Counted from the first letter of the stretch, positions 50,805 through 60,314 are shown. The stretch: DNA of 64,000 nt from Solibacillus sp040273735 (GCF_040273735.1 NZ_JBELZM010000002.1:186001-250000); one strand, 5' to 3'. Numbers and translations are program-made. The notes: generated by a model not told the origin, from the sequence alone.

Positions 50805-51590
50805 ATGACAAATGAATATAAGACTGTTTTAACCGATGAAATTCTTCATTTTTTATATCGTAATGCATCTTTTCAAGCTTTAGAGGAAAATCAGCAGCAA
50901 CAGTTTCTCGAGAAATTTGGTCAACAACCATTATTCATAGAGGTCATCGAAATTGCAATTGCACTGGAAGAAATGATTACAGAAGTGGAAGCAACAATGC
51001 CAAAAATACAGGATAAAGATTATTTATTCCCGATTGAGCAACAAAAGCGATTGCTGAAAGATCGGACGGTTATTGATGGAAATGTATTGTATGTGCCGTT
51101 TGATGAGATGAAAAATCTTTATTCGCCAATGATTGTCATCGTACAGCAATCTGACGCCATGCAGGGGTATGAAGCCTTTACAAAAGGGACCATATTACCG
51201 CTATTTAATTTATGCGCTGTCCAGAAGAGGGATTTAATCATACTTCCGTTTAGTAATAAACCGGCTCAACCGCTTCTTTTTAAAAATGGAGCAATTGATA
51301 TTGGATTGTTCGACCAGTTTTTGCAACAGTATTTAACTGGAGACGCTCAGATTATGCCGGCAATAGACAAGGCGATTGAATTCTTTATTCAAGACAATAT
51401 CGATAATCAGCGGGATCTCATGATTATTACGGACAATCAATTTACCGATTTCCATAAATTGAATCAACAAGTTACGGCAGAAAAAATGCAGGAGCTTGAT
51501 ATCGATCTGGCCGTCATCGCAATGAGTGAGACGGATTTTGAAAAACAGCCAATTGCATTTGCTGACAAAGTATTTTTTGCAAACGAATAA
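50805..51590 (+). CDS. VWA-like protein with degenerate metal site
   Basis: 261 residues from the ATG after GGAGGGG. The N-terminal third is helical; the rest resembles a von Willebrand A domain: MIVIVQQSDAMQGYEAFTKG where a MIDAS DxSxS would stand, LIILPFSNKP and RDLMIITDNQFTDF. The first MIDAS residue (Asp) is Gln114, so metal binding is doubtful. CoxE/ViaA-type VWA proteins usually work with a MoxR ATPase, but none is present here. Identity moderately sure. Confidence 0.6.
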   Translation: MTNEYKTVLTDEILHFLYRNASFQALEENQQQQFLEKFGQQPLFIEVIEIAIALEEMITEVEATMPKIQDKDYLFPIEQQKRLLKDRTVIDGNVLYVPFDEMKNLYSPMIVIVQQSDAMQGYEAFTKGTILPLFNLCAVQKRDLIILPFSNKPAQPLLFKNGAIDIGLFDQFLQQYLTGDAQIMPAIDKAIEFFIQDNIDNQRDLMIITDNQFTDFHKLNQQVTAEKMQELDIDLAVIAMSETDFEKQPIAFADKVFFANE

Positions 51591-51601
51591 TGACTTCTAT
51601 T

Positions 51602-51629
51602 AACGAATCCGTTTACGGGTTCGTTTTTT
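51602..51629 (+). terminator. Intrinsic terminator
   Basis: AACGAATCCG/CGGGTTCGTT stem (one G-U), TTTA loop and T-tract. Confidence 0.85.
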
Positions 51630-51725
51630 AATTGGTCGAATTTTGTTATAGACAAGGAATTTTATAAGAAGATGCGGAATAATTAAAGAAAGGATACATA
51701 AATAGAGAGAAATGGAGTGTGTTCG

Positions 51726-52925
51726 ATGTATACAGCTTATTGCAGAACCGTCCAAAGTTCAATGCGTGTCGGTATGAAGCTCATGAACTGGAGAAAGCCA
51801 GAATTACTTCAAGGGGAAAACAGTCTTGAAAGATTGCCGGACCTTGTGAAAAGTTTGGATTTAAATATGATTTTAGTGATTACAGATGATGGAATTAACA
51901 AGCTGGGGCTTATGGATACGTTACTAGAGGGGTTACAGGAGCAAAATATCACATTTGTTGTTTATAATAAAACGGTTCCAAACCCGACTTTCACAAATAT
52001 TGAAGAAGCGCTGGAACTGTATTATGCACATAATTGTGATGGGATTATAGCATTTGGCGGAGGGTCACCGATGGATTGTGCTAAGGCGGTTGCAGCAAGA
52101 ATTGCACGCCCTGAAAAATCACTGGCTGATTTAAAAGGTTTATTTAAAGTAAGAAAAGAAATGCCGCCGTTTTTCGCGATCCCGACAACGGCAGGTACGG
52201 GAAGCGAAGGGACGATTGCCGCCGTCGTATCAAATAGTGAAACACATGAGAAATTCGCCATTATGGATCCGGTACTTGTACCGCACTATGCTGTATTGGA
52301 CCCGGTATTAACAATTAATTTGCCTCCGCATATTACATCTACAACAGGAATGGATGCATTGACACATGCCGTGGAAGCCTATATTGGTAAAAGCAATACT
52401 GAGGAGACGAGGAAATATGCCCGTGAGGCTGTTATTCTTATTTTTAAGTATTTAGTACGCGCCTATGAAGATGGGACAGATATGAAAGCCAGAACAGAAA
52501 TGCAACGTGCCTCGTATTTGGCAGGTCTTGCATTTACCCGGGCATATGTTGGTTATGTTCATGCCATTGCCCATACACTCGGCGGATTTTATCAAGTACC
52601 TCACGGTTTTGCCAATGCGGTGATTCTGCCGCATGTACTTCGATTCTACGGGGAAAGCGCTGCTAAGCCGTTAGCAGATCTTGCAACAATAGTTGGAATC
52701 GGAAAAATAACAGATAGTGATGAAAAAAAGGCAGAGTTATTTATCGAAGCGATTGAAGAATTGAATAACAAGATGGAAATTCCTCGCAAAATAACAGGGA
52801 TCATCAACCGTGATGTGCCATTGATGGTAGAGCGCGCATTACAAGAAGCGAACCCGCTTTACCCGGTACCACGCATTGTAAATCAAGAGGAAATGTTTTA
52901 TTTATACCAAATCATCCAGGAATAA
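51726..52925 (+). CDS. Iron-containing alcohol dehydrogenase
   Basis: Group III alcohol dehydrogenase, 399 residues. NAD-binding GGGSPMDCAKA, TTAGTGSEGT, and metal ligands in GMDALTHAVEAY, HAIAHTLGGFYQVPHG (His residues). Closest in pattern to butanol/lactaldehyde-type dehydrogenases; the substrate cannot be assigned. ATG at 51726 lies 9 bases after GGAG; a TTG/ATG three codons upstream overlaps that site. Monocistronic, closed by a long hairpin. Confidence 0.9.
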   Translation: MYTAYCRTVQSSMRVGMKLMNWRKPELLQGENSLERLPDLVKSLDLNMILVITDDGINKLGLMDTLLEGLQEQNITFVVYNKTVPNPTFTNIEEALELYYAHNCDGIIAFGGGSPMDCAKAVAARIARPEKSLADLKGLFKVRKEMPPFFAIPTTAGTGSEGTIAAVVSNSETHEKFAIMDPVLVPHYAVLDPVLTINLPPHITSTTGMDALTHAVEAYIGKSNTEETRKYAREAVILIFKYLVRAYEDGTDMKARTEMQRASYLAGLAFTRAYVGYVHAIAHTLGGFYQVPHGFANAVILPHVLRFYGESAAKPLADLATIVGIGKITDSDEKKAELFIEAIEELNNKMEIPRKITGIINRDVPLMVERALQEANPLYPVPRIVNQEEMFYLYQIIQE

Positions 52926-52947
52926 AAGATGAGGCTATCTATAAAGT

Positions 52948-52982
52948 AAACCCCGATTTTCTTTTAAAGAAAATCGGGGTTT
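52948..52982. terminator. Long hairpin terminator between convergent genes
   Basis: 17-bp nearly loopless stem AAACCCCGATTTTCTTT and its complement. T-tracts are weak on both sides. Confidence 0.75.
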
Positions 52983-52997
52983 AAGATTGGCTGTATG

Positions 52998-54602
52998 TTA
53001 TTGTTCAAGCTGGTCGTCAAAGTAGTTTAATAACCCTTGATAAATGCCCAGCGTTGCTTGTTCCCGGTAATAATCTGTAGTAATTGCCCTTTCTTCTGAA
53101 GGATTACTTAAATAGCCAAGCTCAAGTAATATAGCATTCTGACGGTTTTCGCGTAGTACTAAATAGTTGCCGAAGCGTGGTCCACGATCCTTCAAATTAA
53201 CTTTTGACGCCAATCCTTCATGAACATATTCCGCGAGCTTTTGCTGAAAACCATTCGTATAATAGGTCGTAAAGCCGCTCACTGAACTATCTTCATTTGC
53301 GTCATAATGAATACTGATAAAAGCATCGGCGCCTGCCTGATGAGACACTGCAACACGCTTTCGCAGGTCGACAAAAATATCGGATTCACGCGTCATGACA
53401 ACATTTGCACCAGCTGACTGTAATTTGGAGCGGAGCAGTTCTGCTGTAATAATATTAATATCTTTTTCGTCTGTTCCACGAACACCGGTCGTACCACGGT
53501 CGTTACCTCCGTGACCGGCATCGAGTACGATTGTTAAGCCCTTTAATGTACCTTTTTTACGTTCGGCTGCCTGACTTATATTGTTTTTAGATGTAGTTCC
53601 TTGTGAATTATTTTCACTTACAACCCAGTTTGCGACGTACGCGGTTTGACGATCATTTACTGCGATTTTAAACCAGTCGCCTTCACTTTCCACTATCGGA
53701 TATGTATGACCAGCATCTGCAATGACAACAACATTTGAAGAAGTCGAAGGGGATTCCCTTAAATTTGTCCCATTATAAATAATCGTAACAAAGTTTTTCG
53801 TTTCTTCTTTTTCAGATGAAGGGTTTTGTTTCAATTGTTTTGTAAACGTTCCGTAAAAACTGTATACCCAACCTTTTTTGCCTTTTTCATATTCAATCTC
53901 TACCCAATTATGATCTCGGCTAACTACTTTAAATTGCTGTCCTTCAGTGGCAAGCCCTAATTTTTTGGAAGTCAAATCAGGTTTTTTTCGGATATTGACA
54001 GCATTTACGTTAACGGTAAATGTGTTCGGGTCAATTTGTTGTATTGGTTCATTTGATTGTTCCTGTTGCCCATTATCAGAAGGAGGAGCCGGCGTTTCCG
54101 TCTTCGCTTCTTTCACTGTGACATATTCAGCAAATACCCAACCTGTTATTTCGCCGGACTGAATCTGAATCCAATCCTGTTCTTGTTTTAAAAATTTACT
54201 TTCCGCGCCGGAAGAAATTTTTGTCTGCACAGAAGCGGATAATGATGGTGCTACACGAACATTTAAAGAGTTTACCTGAGAAATGACTGTTTTTTCAGTT
54301 GATGAGTCTGATTGCCCATTTACTGTTTTCACAAGCCATGCCGCAACCCAGCCCTTTTGTTGTCCGACTTGAACATGGTGCCAATCACCTTGTTTTTCAA
54401 TCGAAATAATCTCAGTTCCTTCTTTTAATGTCTCAAGTATCGGATAAGAAAGGCCTGGACCTTCACGTAAATATAAAATTTCCGCGTTTACATATAACGG
54501 TTCCCCGTTGGCATGAGCAGGACGGGCGGAAAAATTATATGGAACAATTGCCGTGAATAATAATAAAAATGATAAACCTATTATTATTTTATTTTTTTTC
54601 AT
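52998..54602 (-). CDS. yrvJ: Secreted N-acetylmuramoyl-L-alanine amidase with SH3b repeats (YrvJ-like)
   Basis: 534 residues. Signal peptide (KKNKIIIGLSFLLLFTAIVPYNFSARPAHA), then four bacterial SH3 domains (about residues 35-100, 105-165, 195-255, 265-330) that bind cell wall, and a C-terminal Amidase_3 zinc domain from about 355. Zinc ligands are in DAGHGGNDRG, a Glu in DEKDINI (or LELGYLSN) and HYDAN. It hydrolyses the muramoyl-L-alanine bond. Divergent from hisS, as B. subtilis yrvJ stands near hisS-aspS. Confidence 0.92.
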   Translation of the reverse strand: MKKNKIIIGLSFLLLFTAIVPYNFSARPAHANGEPLYVNAEILYLREGPGLSYPILETLKEGTEIISIEKQGDWHHVQVGQQKGWVAAWLVKTVNGQSDSSTEKTVISQVNSLNVRVAPSLSASVQTKISSGAESKFLKQEQDWIQIQSGEITGWVFAEYVTVKEAKTETPAPPSDNGQQEQSNEPIQQIDPNTFTVNVNAVNIRKKPDLTSKKLGLATEGQQFKVVSRDHNWVEIEYEKGKKGWVYSFYGTFTKQLKQNPSSEKEETKNFVTIIYNGTNLRESPSTSSNVVVIADAGHTYPIVESEGDWFKIAVNDRQTAYVANWVVSENNSQGTTSKNNISQAAERKKGTLKGLTIVLDAGHGGNDRGTTGVRGTDEKDINIITAELLRSKLQSAGANVVMTRESDIFVDLRKRVAVSHQAGADAFISIHYDANEDSSVSGFTTYYTNGFQQKLAEYVHEGLASKVNLKDRGPRFGNYLVLRENRQNAILLELGYLSNPSEERAITTDYYREQATLGIYQGLLNYFDDQLEQ

Positions 54603-54706
54603 AGTTTCCTCCTTTTAATATAATTTAGTTAAATGACCCTTTCACTATATACCCCTATATTATAAAAGTATTTATGACAAAAAATATAGCGTTTTTTTGA
54701 AAATGG

Positions 54707-54735
54707 TTGACAACTTGTCATGACATCATTAAGAT
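54707..54735 (+). promoter_or_regulatory. hisS promoter
   Basis: TTGACA (54707-54712), 17-base spacer, TAAGAT (54730-54735). Start of transcription expected near 54742. Confidence 0.7.
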
Positions 54736-54741
54736 TAGTGT

Positions 54742-55022
54742 TAATTTAACAAAAGTAACATTGCCAATGACCAAACAAGTAGCGGTTGCCAATGCTGAAA
54801 AGAGAGGGAGAGACTTAGGCTGTAATCTTTCCTGCAGTATGTAACATGTGAACAACAGTTGAGAGGCGTTTCCTCGAAAAATTTTTTTCTAGTAGGGGAA
54901 GACGGAATCGGCCGTTATCCGAATTTGAGAGGATGTAGTCATACATCAATTAGGGTGGAACCGCGGAAGATTATACAAGCTTTCGTCCCTTGCAGTTTTT
55001 GCAAGGGGCGGGGGCTTTTTTT
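54742..55022 (+). promoter_or_regulatory. T-box leader of hisS-aspS
   Basis: The T-box sequence AGGGTGGAACCGCG is at 54952-54965, preceded by a GATGTA/TACATC hairpin (54932-54947) and an ACGG/CCGT hairpin with the usual CCGTTATC stretch (54901-54920). A terminator follows: AGCTTTCGTCCCTTGCA (54978-54994) with its partner (55000-55016) and a T-run. Uncharged tRNA should favour the antiterminator. I could not identify a classical stem I or a clear His codon (CAC/CAT) in a specifier loop; a TTGCCAATG direct repeat (54761, 54786) lies in the leader. Confidence 0.85.
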
Positions 55023-55079
55023 ATTTTCTTCTTAATTAGCACGCGAACAGTTTGGTCAACTAAGAGAGGAGTGCTTTTT

Positions 55080-56348
55080 ATGAATTTTAAAGTACCTAAA
55101 GGAACACAGGATATTTTACCGGGTCAATCCGAAAAATGGCAGTATGTAGAACGTGTCATTCGAGATTTATGTGATAAATATCGCTATAACGAAATTCGCA
55201 CACCAATGTTTGAATCAACAGAACTATTTCAACGTGGTGTAGGCGATACAACGGATATCGTCCAAAAAGAAATGTACACATTTACGGACAAGGGAAATCG
55301 TTCGTTAACATTACGTCCAGAAGGAACAGCTTCAGCGGTACGTGCATATGTGGAGCATAAAATGTTTGGTCAGGCAGATCAGCCTGTCAAACTTTATTAC
55401 ACAGGCCCAATGTTCCGTTATGAACGTCAACAGGCAGGCCGCTATCGCCAATTCGTTCAGTTTGGTGTAGAAGCTATCGGCTCAGCCGATCCTGCGATTG
55501 ATGCAGAAGTAATGGCACTTGCAATGGATGTGTATACAACACTTGGCTTGACGGATTTAAAATTAGTCATTAATTCATTAGGTGACAAAGAGACTCGTGA
55601 TGCACACCGCACTGCATTAATCGAGCATTTCACTCCGGTTGTTGGAGAACTTTGCAGTGATTGTCAAAGCCGTCTGGAGAAAAATCCTTTACGAATTTTA
55701 GATTGTAAAGTAGATGCGAAACACCCGGCGATGGCAACTGCACCGGCTCTAACAAATTATTTAACGGATTCTTCAGCGGAATACTTCACGAAAGTAAAAC
55801 AATATTTGGATGTGCTGGGCATTTCCTATGAAGTGGACCCTAACTTAGTACGGGGGCTTGATTACTACAACCATACGGCGTTTGAAATTATGATTACTGG
55901 TGATGGATTCGGTTCAATTACGACACTTTGCGGTGGCGGTCGCTATAATGGTCTAGTTGAAGATATTGGCGGACCGGAATCACCTGGTATCGGATTTGCC
56001 CTATCCATTGAACGGTTATTATTAGCACTGGAGGCAAAAAATATTGAGCTTGCAACGGGTAATAATCTGGAAATGTATGTTGTAGCAATGGGTGAAGAGG
56101 CAAAACTAAAAGCGGTGGAGCTTGTAAGTTCATTCCGTGCAAAGGGCATTTCAGCAGATATGGATTATTTAGACCGGAAAATGAAGGCGCAAATGAAAGC
56201 TGCCGACCGTGCTAATGCAAAATTTGTCATTGTACTAGGTGAGTCAGAATTAGAAGAGCAAGCAGTAAACGTCAAAACAATGGAAACAGGCGATCAGACA
56301 AAAGTTGAATTCGGTCAGCTTGTCCAATACGTTTTAGAAAACAAATAG
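55080..56348 (+). CDS. hisS: Histidyl-tRNA synthetase
   Basis: Class II synthetase, 422 residues. Motif 2 GPMFRYERQQAGRYRQF, HisA boxes VRGLDYYNHTAFEIM and GGGRYNGLVEDIGG, motif 3 GIGFALSIERLL and a C-terminal anticodon-binding domain (MYVVAMGEEAKLKA). ATG at 55080 follows GAGAGGAG; an upstream in-frame extension lies within the terminator and is rejected. Controlled by the T-box leader; followed by aspS after 14 bases. Confidence 0.96.
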   Translation: MNFKVPKGTQDILPGQSEKWQYVERVIRDLCDKYRYNEIRTPMFESTELFQRGVGDTTDIVQKEMYTFTDKGNRSLTLRPEGTASAVRAYVEHKMFGQADQPVKLYYTGPMFRYERQQAGRYRQFVQFGVEAIGSADPAIDAEVMALAMDVYTTLGLTDLKLVINSLGDKETRDAHRTALIEHFTPVVGELCSDCQSRLEKNPLRILDCKVDAKHPAMATAPALTNYLTDSSAEYFTKVKQYLDVLGISYEVDPNLVRGLDYYNHTAFEIMITGDGFGSITTLCGGGRYNGLVEDIGGPESPGIGFALSIERLLLALEAKNIELATGNNLEMYVVAMGEEAKLKAVELVSSFRAKGISADMDYLDRKMKAQMKAADRANAKFVIVLGESELEEQAVNVKTMETGDQTKVEFGQLVQYVLENK

Positions 56349-56362
56349 TTGGAGGAATAACA

Positions 56363-58135
56363 ATGGCGCAAAGAACACATGCATGCGGTTTAGTAACAGC
56401 TGCAGAAGCGGGACAGGAAGTCGTATTAAAAGGTTGGGTACAAAAACGTCGTGACTTAGGCGGATTAATTTTCGTAGATATGCGTGACCGTGAAGGCATC
56501 GTACAGGTAGTTTTCGGTGATCAAGCGAAAGACGCTTTAGAACTTGCAAATAAAATTCGTAATGAGTTTGTCATTGAAGTAAAAGGTAAGGTTGTTTTAC
56601 GTGATGCTACTCAAATAAATAAAAATATGAAAACAGGCGAAATTGAAGTGGCAGCTTCTGAACTGACTATTATTAACGAAGCTAAAAACCCTCCATTCGC
56701 AATCGATAACAATGTGGAAGTTTCGGAAGAATTACGTTTGAAATACCGTTATTTAGATTTACGTCGTCCTGTAATGTATGACACATTTAAAATGCGCTCT
56801 GATGTAACACGTACAATCCGTAATTTCTTACAAAACGAAGGCTTCCTGGAAGTAGAAACACCAATTTTAACGAAATCAACACCAGAAGGAGCGCGTGACT
56901 ATTTAGTTCCATCACGTGTACATGACGGCGAATTTTATGCATTGCCGCAATCACCACAGCTGTTTAAACAGCTACTAATGGTAGGTGGCTTTGAGAAGTA
57001 CTTCCAAATCGCCCGATGCTTCCGTGATGAGGACTTACGTGCAGACCGTCAGCCGGAATTTACACAAGTTGATATTGAAACTTCATTCTTATCAATGGAT
57101 GAAATTATCGAAATGAATGAGCGTCTTCTTACTCAAGTTATGAAAGATGTAAAAGGCATTGATGTCGTTACACCATTCCCGCGCATGAGCTATAAAGAAG
57201 CAATGGACCGTTTTGGTTCAGATAAACCAGATGTACGTTTCGGGCTTGAATTAAAGCAGCTTTCAGACATCGTGAAAGAATCTGCTTTCGGTGTATTTGC
57301 AAATGCAGTAGCAAATGGTGGCGAAGTGAAGGCGATCAATGTGAAAGGCGCTGCAGCAAACTATTCTCGGAAAGATATTGATGCATTAGGCGAATTTGCC
57401 GGCCGATACGGAGCAAAAGGTTTAGCTTGGTTAAAAGTGACGGAAGAAGGCTTGAATGGTCCAATCGCGAAGTTCTTTGAAGGAGAATCTGCAGACGGAA
57501 TTATCCATGCAACAGAAGCACAAGCGGGTGACTTATTATTATTCGTTGCAGACAAATCTTCTGTAGTCGCAGACGCTCTAGGCGCATTACGTTTAAAATT
57601 AGGAAAAGAATTAGGCTTAATCGATGAGTCGAAATTCGAATTCTTATGGATTGTTGATTGGCCATTATTCGAATACGATGAGGCGGAAGGTCGTTATTAT
57701 GCGGCTCACCATCCATTCACTCGTCCATTCGATGAAGATTTAGAGTTAATGAATACAAACCCTAAAGAAGTTCGTGCTCAAGCCTATGATATCGTATTAA
57801 ACGGTTATGAGCTTGGCGGCGGATCACTGCGTATTTATGAGCCGGATTTACAAGCGAAAATGTTTGAACTGCTAGGATTCAGTGAAGAAGAAGCGCGTGC
57901 ACAATTCGGTTTCCTACTGGAAGCATTTGACTACGGCGTTCCTCCACATGGTGGTTTAGCAATGGGTCTTGACCGATTAGTAATGCTTCTTGCTGGTCGC
58001 ACAAACTTACGTGATACAATTGCATTCCCGAAAACGGCAACTGCAAGCTGTTTATTGACAGATGCACCATCACAAGTTTCAGATGCACAGCTTGAAGAGT
58101 TAAGCTTACGTATCGCAGCAACAGCAAAAAAATAA
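56363..58135 (+). CDS. aspS: Aspartyl-tRNA synthetase (bacterial type)
   Basis: 590 residues. N-terminal OB-fold (GWVQKRRDLGGLIFVDMRDREGIVQVVF), class II core with FRDEDLRADRQPEFTQ, the bacterial GAD insertion, and motif 3 GLAMGLDRLVMLLAG. Charges tRNA-Asp, and possibly tRNA-Asn if non-discriminating; sequence inspection alone does not decide. Co-transcribed with hisS. Confidence 0.96.
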   Translation: MAQRTHACGLVTAAEAGQEVVLKGWVQKRRDLGGLIFVDMRDREGIVQVVFGDQAKDALELANKIRNEFVIEVKGKVVLRDATQINKNMKTGEIEVAASELTIINEAKNPPFAIDNNVEVSEELRLKYRYLDLRRPVMYDTFKMRSDVTRTIRNFLQNEGFLEVETPILTKSTPEGARDYLVPSRVHDGEFYALPQSPQLFKQLLMVGGFEKYFQIARCFRDEDLRADRQPEFTQVDIETSFLSMDEIIEMNERLLTQVMKDVKGIDVVTPFPRMSYKEAMDRFGSDKPDVRFGLELKQLSDIVKESAFGVFANAVANGGEVKAINVKGAAANYSRKDIDALGEFAGRYGAKGLAWLKVTEEGLNGPIAKFFEGESADGIIHATEAQAGDLLLFVADKSSVVADALGALRLKLGKELGLIDESKFEFLWIVDWPLFEYDEAEGRYYAAHHPFTRPFDEDLELMNTNPKEVRAQAYDIVLNGYELGGGSLRIYEPDLQAKMFELLGFSEEEARAQFGFLLEAFDYGVPPHGGLAMGLDRLVMLLAGRTNLRDTIAFPKTATASCLLTDAPSQVSDAQLEELSLRIAATAKK

Positions 58136-58141
58136 AAAGTG

Positions 58142-58176
58142 AAGGTATTTCTTCTCTCGGGAAGAAGTACCTTTTC
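58142..58176 (+). terminator. Intrinsic terminator after aspS
   Basis: AAGGTATTTCTTC/GAAGAAGTACCTT stem with one mismatch, TCTCGG-type loop and TTTTC. Confidence 0.8.
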
Positions 58177-58254
58177 TTAAAAAGTAAAATGGTACCATAT
58201 ATTTCTAATAAGTTAGTTCAATTTTAATAATTTATAAGAATAGAATGTTTTCGA

Positions 58255-58283
58255 TTGAATAATCAGAATATTGGTGTTAATAT
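58255..58283 (+). promoter_or_regulatory. Promoter of 6S RNA
   Basis: TTGAAT (58255-58260), 17-base spacer, TAATAT (58278-58283); start expected near 58290. Confidence 0.65.
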
Positions 58284-58289
58284 ATCCTT

Positions 58290-58495
58290 AATACGAATCC
58301 TGAAGTGTTCGTCGCTATATTTGTTACTAGACACTTTTGACCGAACAATAAATCGTTGGGAGCTACTATTACCGTAGAAGCAAACATGCCCCATTTGGAG
58401 CGGGAAGTTTAACGCTGCGATTAGTGCACCCCCTTGCTATAGACGCGGGATCAAAACGATGTTGTAGCAAGACGGCATATTTGGGATTCGTCAAT
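58290..58495 (+). ncRNA. ssrS: 6S RNA (SsrS/BsrA-type regulator of RNA polymerase)
   Basis: About 200 bases between aspS and the tcdA/yrvM gene, the position of B. subtilis 6S-1 RNA. Its ends form a perfect closing stem, ACGAATCC (58293-58300) with GGATTCGT (58484-58491), and the conserved-looking segments GACCGAACAAT, GTTGGGAGC and GAGCGGGAAG are inside. 6S RNA mimics an open promoter and holds the housekeeping polymerase in stationary phase. Ends are approximate; recognition by position, fold and remembered sequence. Confidence 0.82.
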
Positions 58496-58504
58496 TTCTA
58501 ATTT

Positions 58505-58537
58505 TACTCTTCTGCTTTCATGTAGAAGAGTATTTTT
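58505..58537 (+). terminator. Intrinsic terminator downstream of 6S RNA
   Basis: TACTCTTCT/AGAAGAGTA stem, 10-base loop and TTTTT. Confidence 0.85.
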
Positions 58538-58683
58538 ATTTTGCGTTCAAAACCGGGATTGAAGCATTCACGAAGCAAAATTATCGGAAATGCTACTTTC
58601 TGTCATTATATTGTTGCTTGCATCTCGTAATTGATGTCGATATAATGCCTAGTAGAATGATAAAGATTGAGGGGTAAAATTAG

Positions 58684-59445
58684 ATGTTACATCAATTTTC
58701 ACGAAACGAATTAGCTATTGGAACAGAAGGGTTAGAAAAGCTTAAAGAAACGACGGTTGCAATTTTAGGTGTAGGCGGTGTAGGCTCGTTTGCAGCGGAA
58801 GCATGTGCACGCAGCGGGATTGGCCGTATCATATTAGTAGATAAAGATAATGTGGATATAACGAATGTTAATCGTCAATTAGTTGCCTATTTATCAACAG
58901 TCGGAAAATCGAAATCTGCTGTTATGAAAGAACGCATCGCAGATATTAACCCGGAGTGTGAAGTAATTGATATGCATATGTTTTATACAGAAGAAACATA
59001 TGAACAATTTTTTGCGCAAGGAATCGATTATGTAATCGATGCATCCGATACAGTGATGTACAAAATCCATATTATGAAAGAATGTTTAAAACGTAACATT
59101 CCAATTATTTCAAGCATGGGTGCTGCCAATAAAATGGACCCTACACGTTTCCAAATTGCTGACATTTCAAAAACGCATACAGATCCACTGGCAAAAGTAA
59201 TTCGTACAAAGCTTCGTAAAGAAGGCATTAAAAAAGGTGTAACTGTTGTATTTTCAGATGAATCTCCAATTGTTGTGCGTCCTGATGTTGCACAATATGT
59301 AGGAAAACCAGAAGCTGAAATTCGCAAAGCACAATTACCGCCTTCATCAAATGCATTCGTACCATCTGTTGCTGGCTTAATTGCAGCAAGCTGGGTAATT
59401 AATACGATTTTAAAAGATGTCCAAATTAACCGCGTTCAAGGGTAA
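58684..59445 (+). CDS. tcdA: tRNA threonylcarbamoyladenosine dehydratase TcdA
   Basis: E1-like ATP enzyme that cyclises t6A to ct6A in tRNA position 37. 253 residues: MLHQFSRNELAIG, nucleotide motif GVGGVGSFAAEACARSGIG, DKDNVDITNVNRQ and DASD, and GAANKMDP. Next to 6S RNA and aspS, as yrvM in B. subtilis. ATG after GAGGGGT. Confidence 0.93.
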   Translation: MLHQFSRNELAIGTEGLEKLKETTVAILGVGGVGSFAAEACARSGIGRIILVDKDNVDITNVNRQLVAYLSTVGKSKSAVMKERIADINPECEVIDMHMFYTEETYEQFFAQGIDYVIDASDTVMYKIHIMKECLKRNIPIISSMGAANKMDPTRFQIADISKTHTDPLAKVIRTKLRKEGIKKGVTVVFSDESPIVVRPDVAQYVGKPEAEIRKAQLPPSSNAFVPSVAGLIAASWVINTILKDVQINRVQG

Positions 59446-59465
59446 GCAAGGACTTCTTTAAATAA

Positions 59466-59511
59466 AAGGATGTGTAAAGGGGTTTTCGGACCCTTTTTAC
59501 ACATCTTTTTT
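59466..59511 (+). terminator. Intrinsic terminator after tcdA
   Basis: GATGTGTAAAGGG and its complement with a TT bulge, followed by TTTTTT. Confidence 0.85.
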
Positions 59512-59764
59512 ATTGGATATTTGCTATACGATATAAACTAATTTAAACTGTTTTTTTCATTTATAATTTTATTGTGGAAGAGATTAAACAAAAAATTAAT
59601 ATTCCATCAATCACTATATTGCGCAATAAATTACATACTTTATTTAGTTATACAAAAATTTCCTAAGAAAGCTATAACATTATGAATAGTTATTCATTTT
59701 TTGATTTAGGTTGTTATTATTGTGGTAAAATAATAAAAATGTTTAAGAAAGGAAGCTTAAAAAA
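59512..59764. other. AT-rich intergenic region
   Basis: The 319-base gap between tcdA and the next gene holds the terminator above and then very AT-rich DNA. There is an ATTGCGCAAT palindrome near 59618 and a TAAAAT near 59736 that may be a -10, without a good -35 at normal spacing. No gene seen. Confidence 0.5.
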
Positions 59765-60169
59765 ATGGTCATTCAGCAAATGGAGTACCGGGGCTTGAAT
59801 TTAAATGATGTGATCGGGTCAGTGGAAATTGCGATTGATGCCAATTTAAATACAATCCACATTTATGATACAGATCATATTGTCGAACCTGAATATGATT
59901 TTTTAACGAAAAACTTCAAGCTAAGTGAAGGTTTCTGGAAAATGGCGGGTGTAATAAAAGAAAAACAATTATTTTTGAGCAATGATGAAAAAAGATTAGA
60001 TAGATGGATTGAATCGTTTCAATGGGTTTTTTACAGTTCAGGCCAGTCAATAAAAATTTATAAACAAGGTGTAATGGCGGTTTATAATATCAGTTATATT
60101 GCTAACGAAAAGTTATTATACGAAAAATACTTTTCTCGTTTGACAGATGAATCTTTGGATAGCAAATGA
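59765..60169 (+). CDS. Protein of unknown function
   Basis: 134 residues, cytosolic, no signal peptide or membrane helix. Starts VIQQMEYRGLNLNDVIGSVEIAIDANLNTIHIYD, a mixed alpha/beta pattern, with tryptophans in SEGFWKMAG and RWIESFQWVFY. No family recognised. AAAGGAAG ribosome site 8 bases before the ATG. It has no clear terminator before the next gene, which starts 146 bases on. Confidence 0.65.
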   Translation: MVIQQMEYRGLNLNDVIGSVEIAIDANLNTIHIYDTDHIVEPEYDFLTKNFKLSEGFWKMAGVIKEKQLFLSNDEKRLDRWIESFQWVFYSSGQSIKIYKQGVMAVYNISYIANEKLLYEKYFSRLTDESLDSK

Positions 60170-60314
60170 CATAATATTCTATTAAGAGATTAATTATGGC
60201 AAAAATATGGCAGGATTTTAATGATTTTTTCGTTTTTGCAGAAAAATTCCTTTTTTTTGCTATAGTTAATATCGTATTGATAATATGCATGGGGATGCAA
60301 GGAGGAACGATAGA

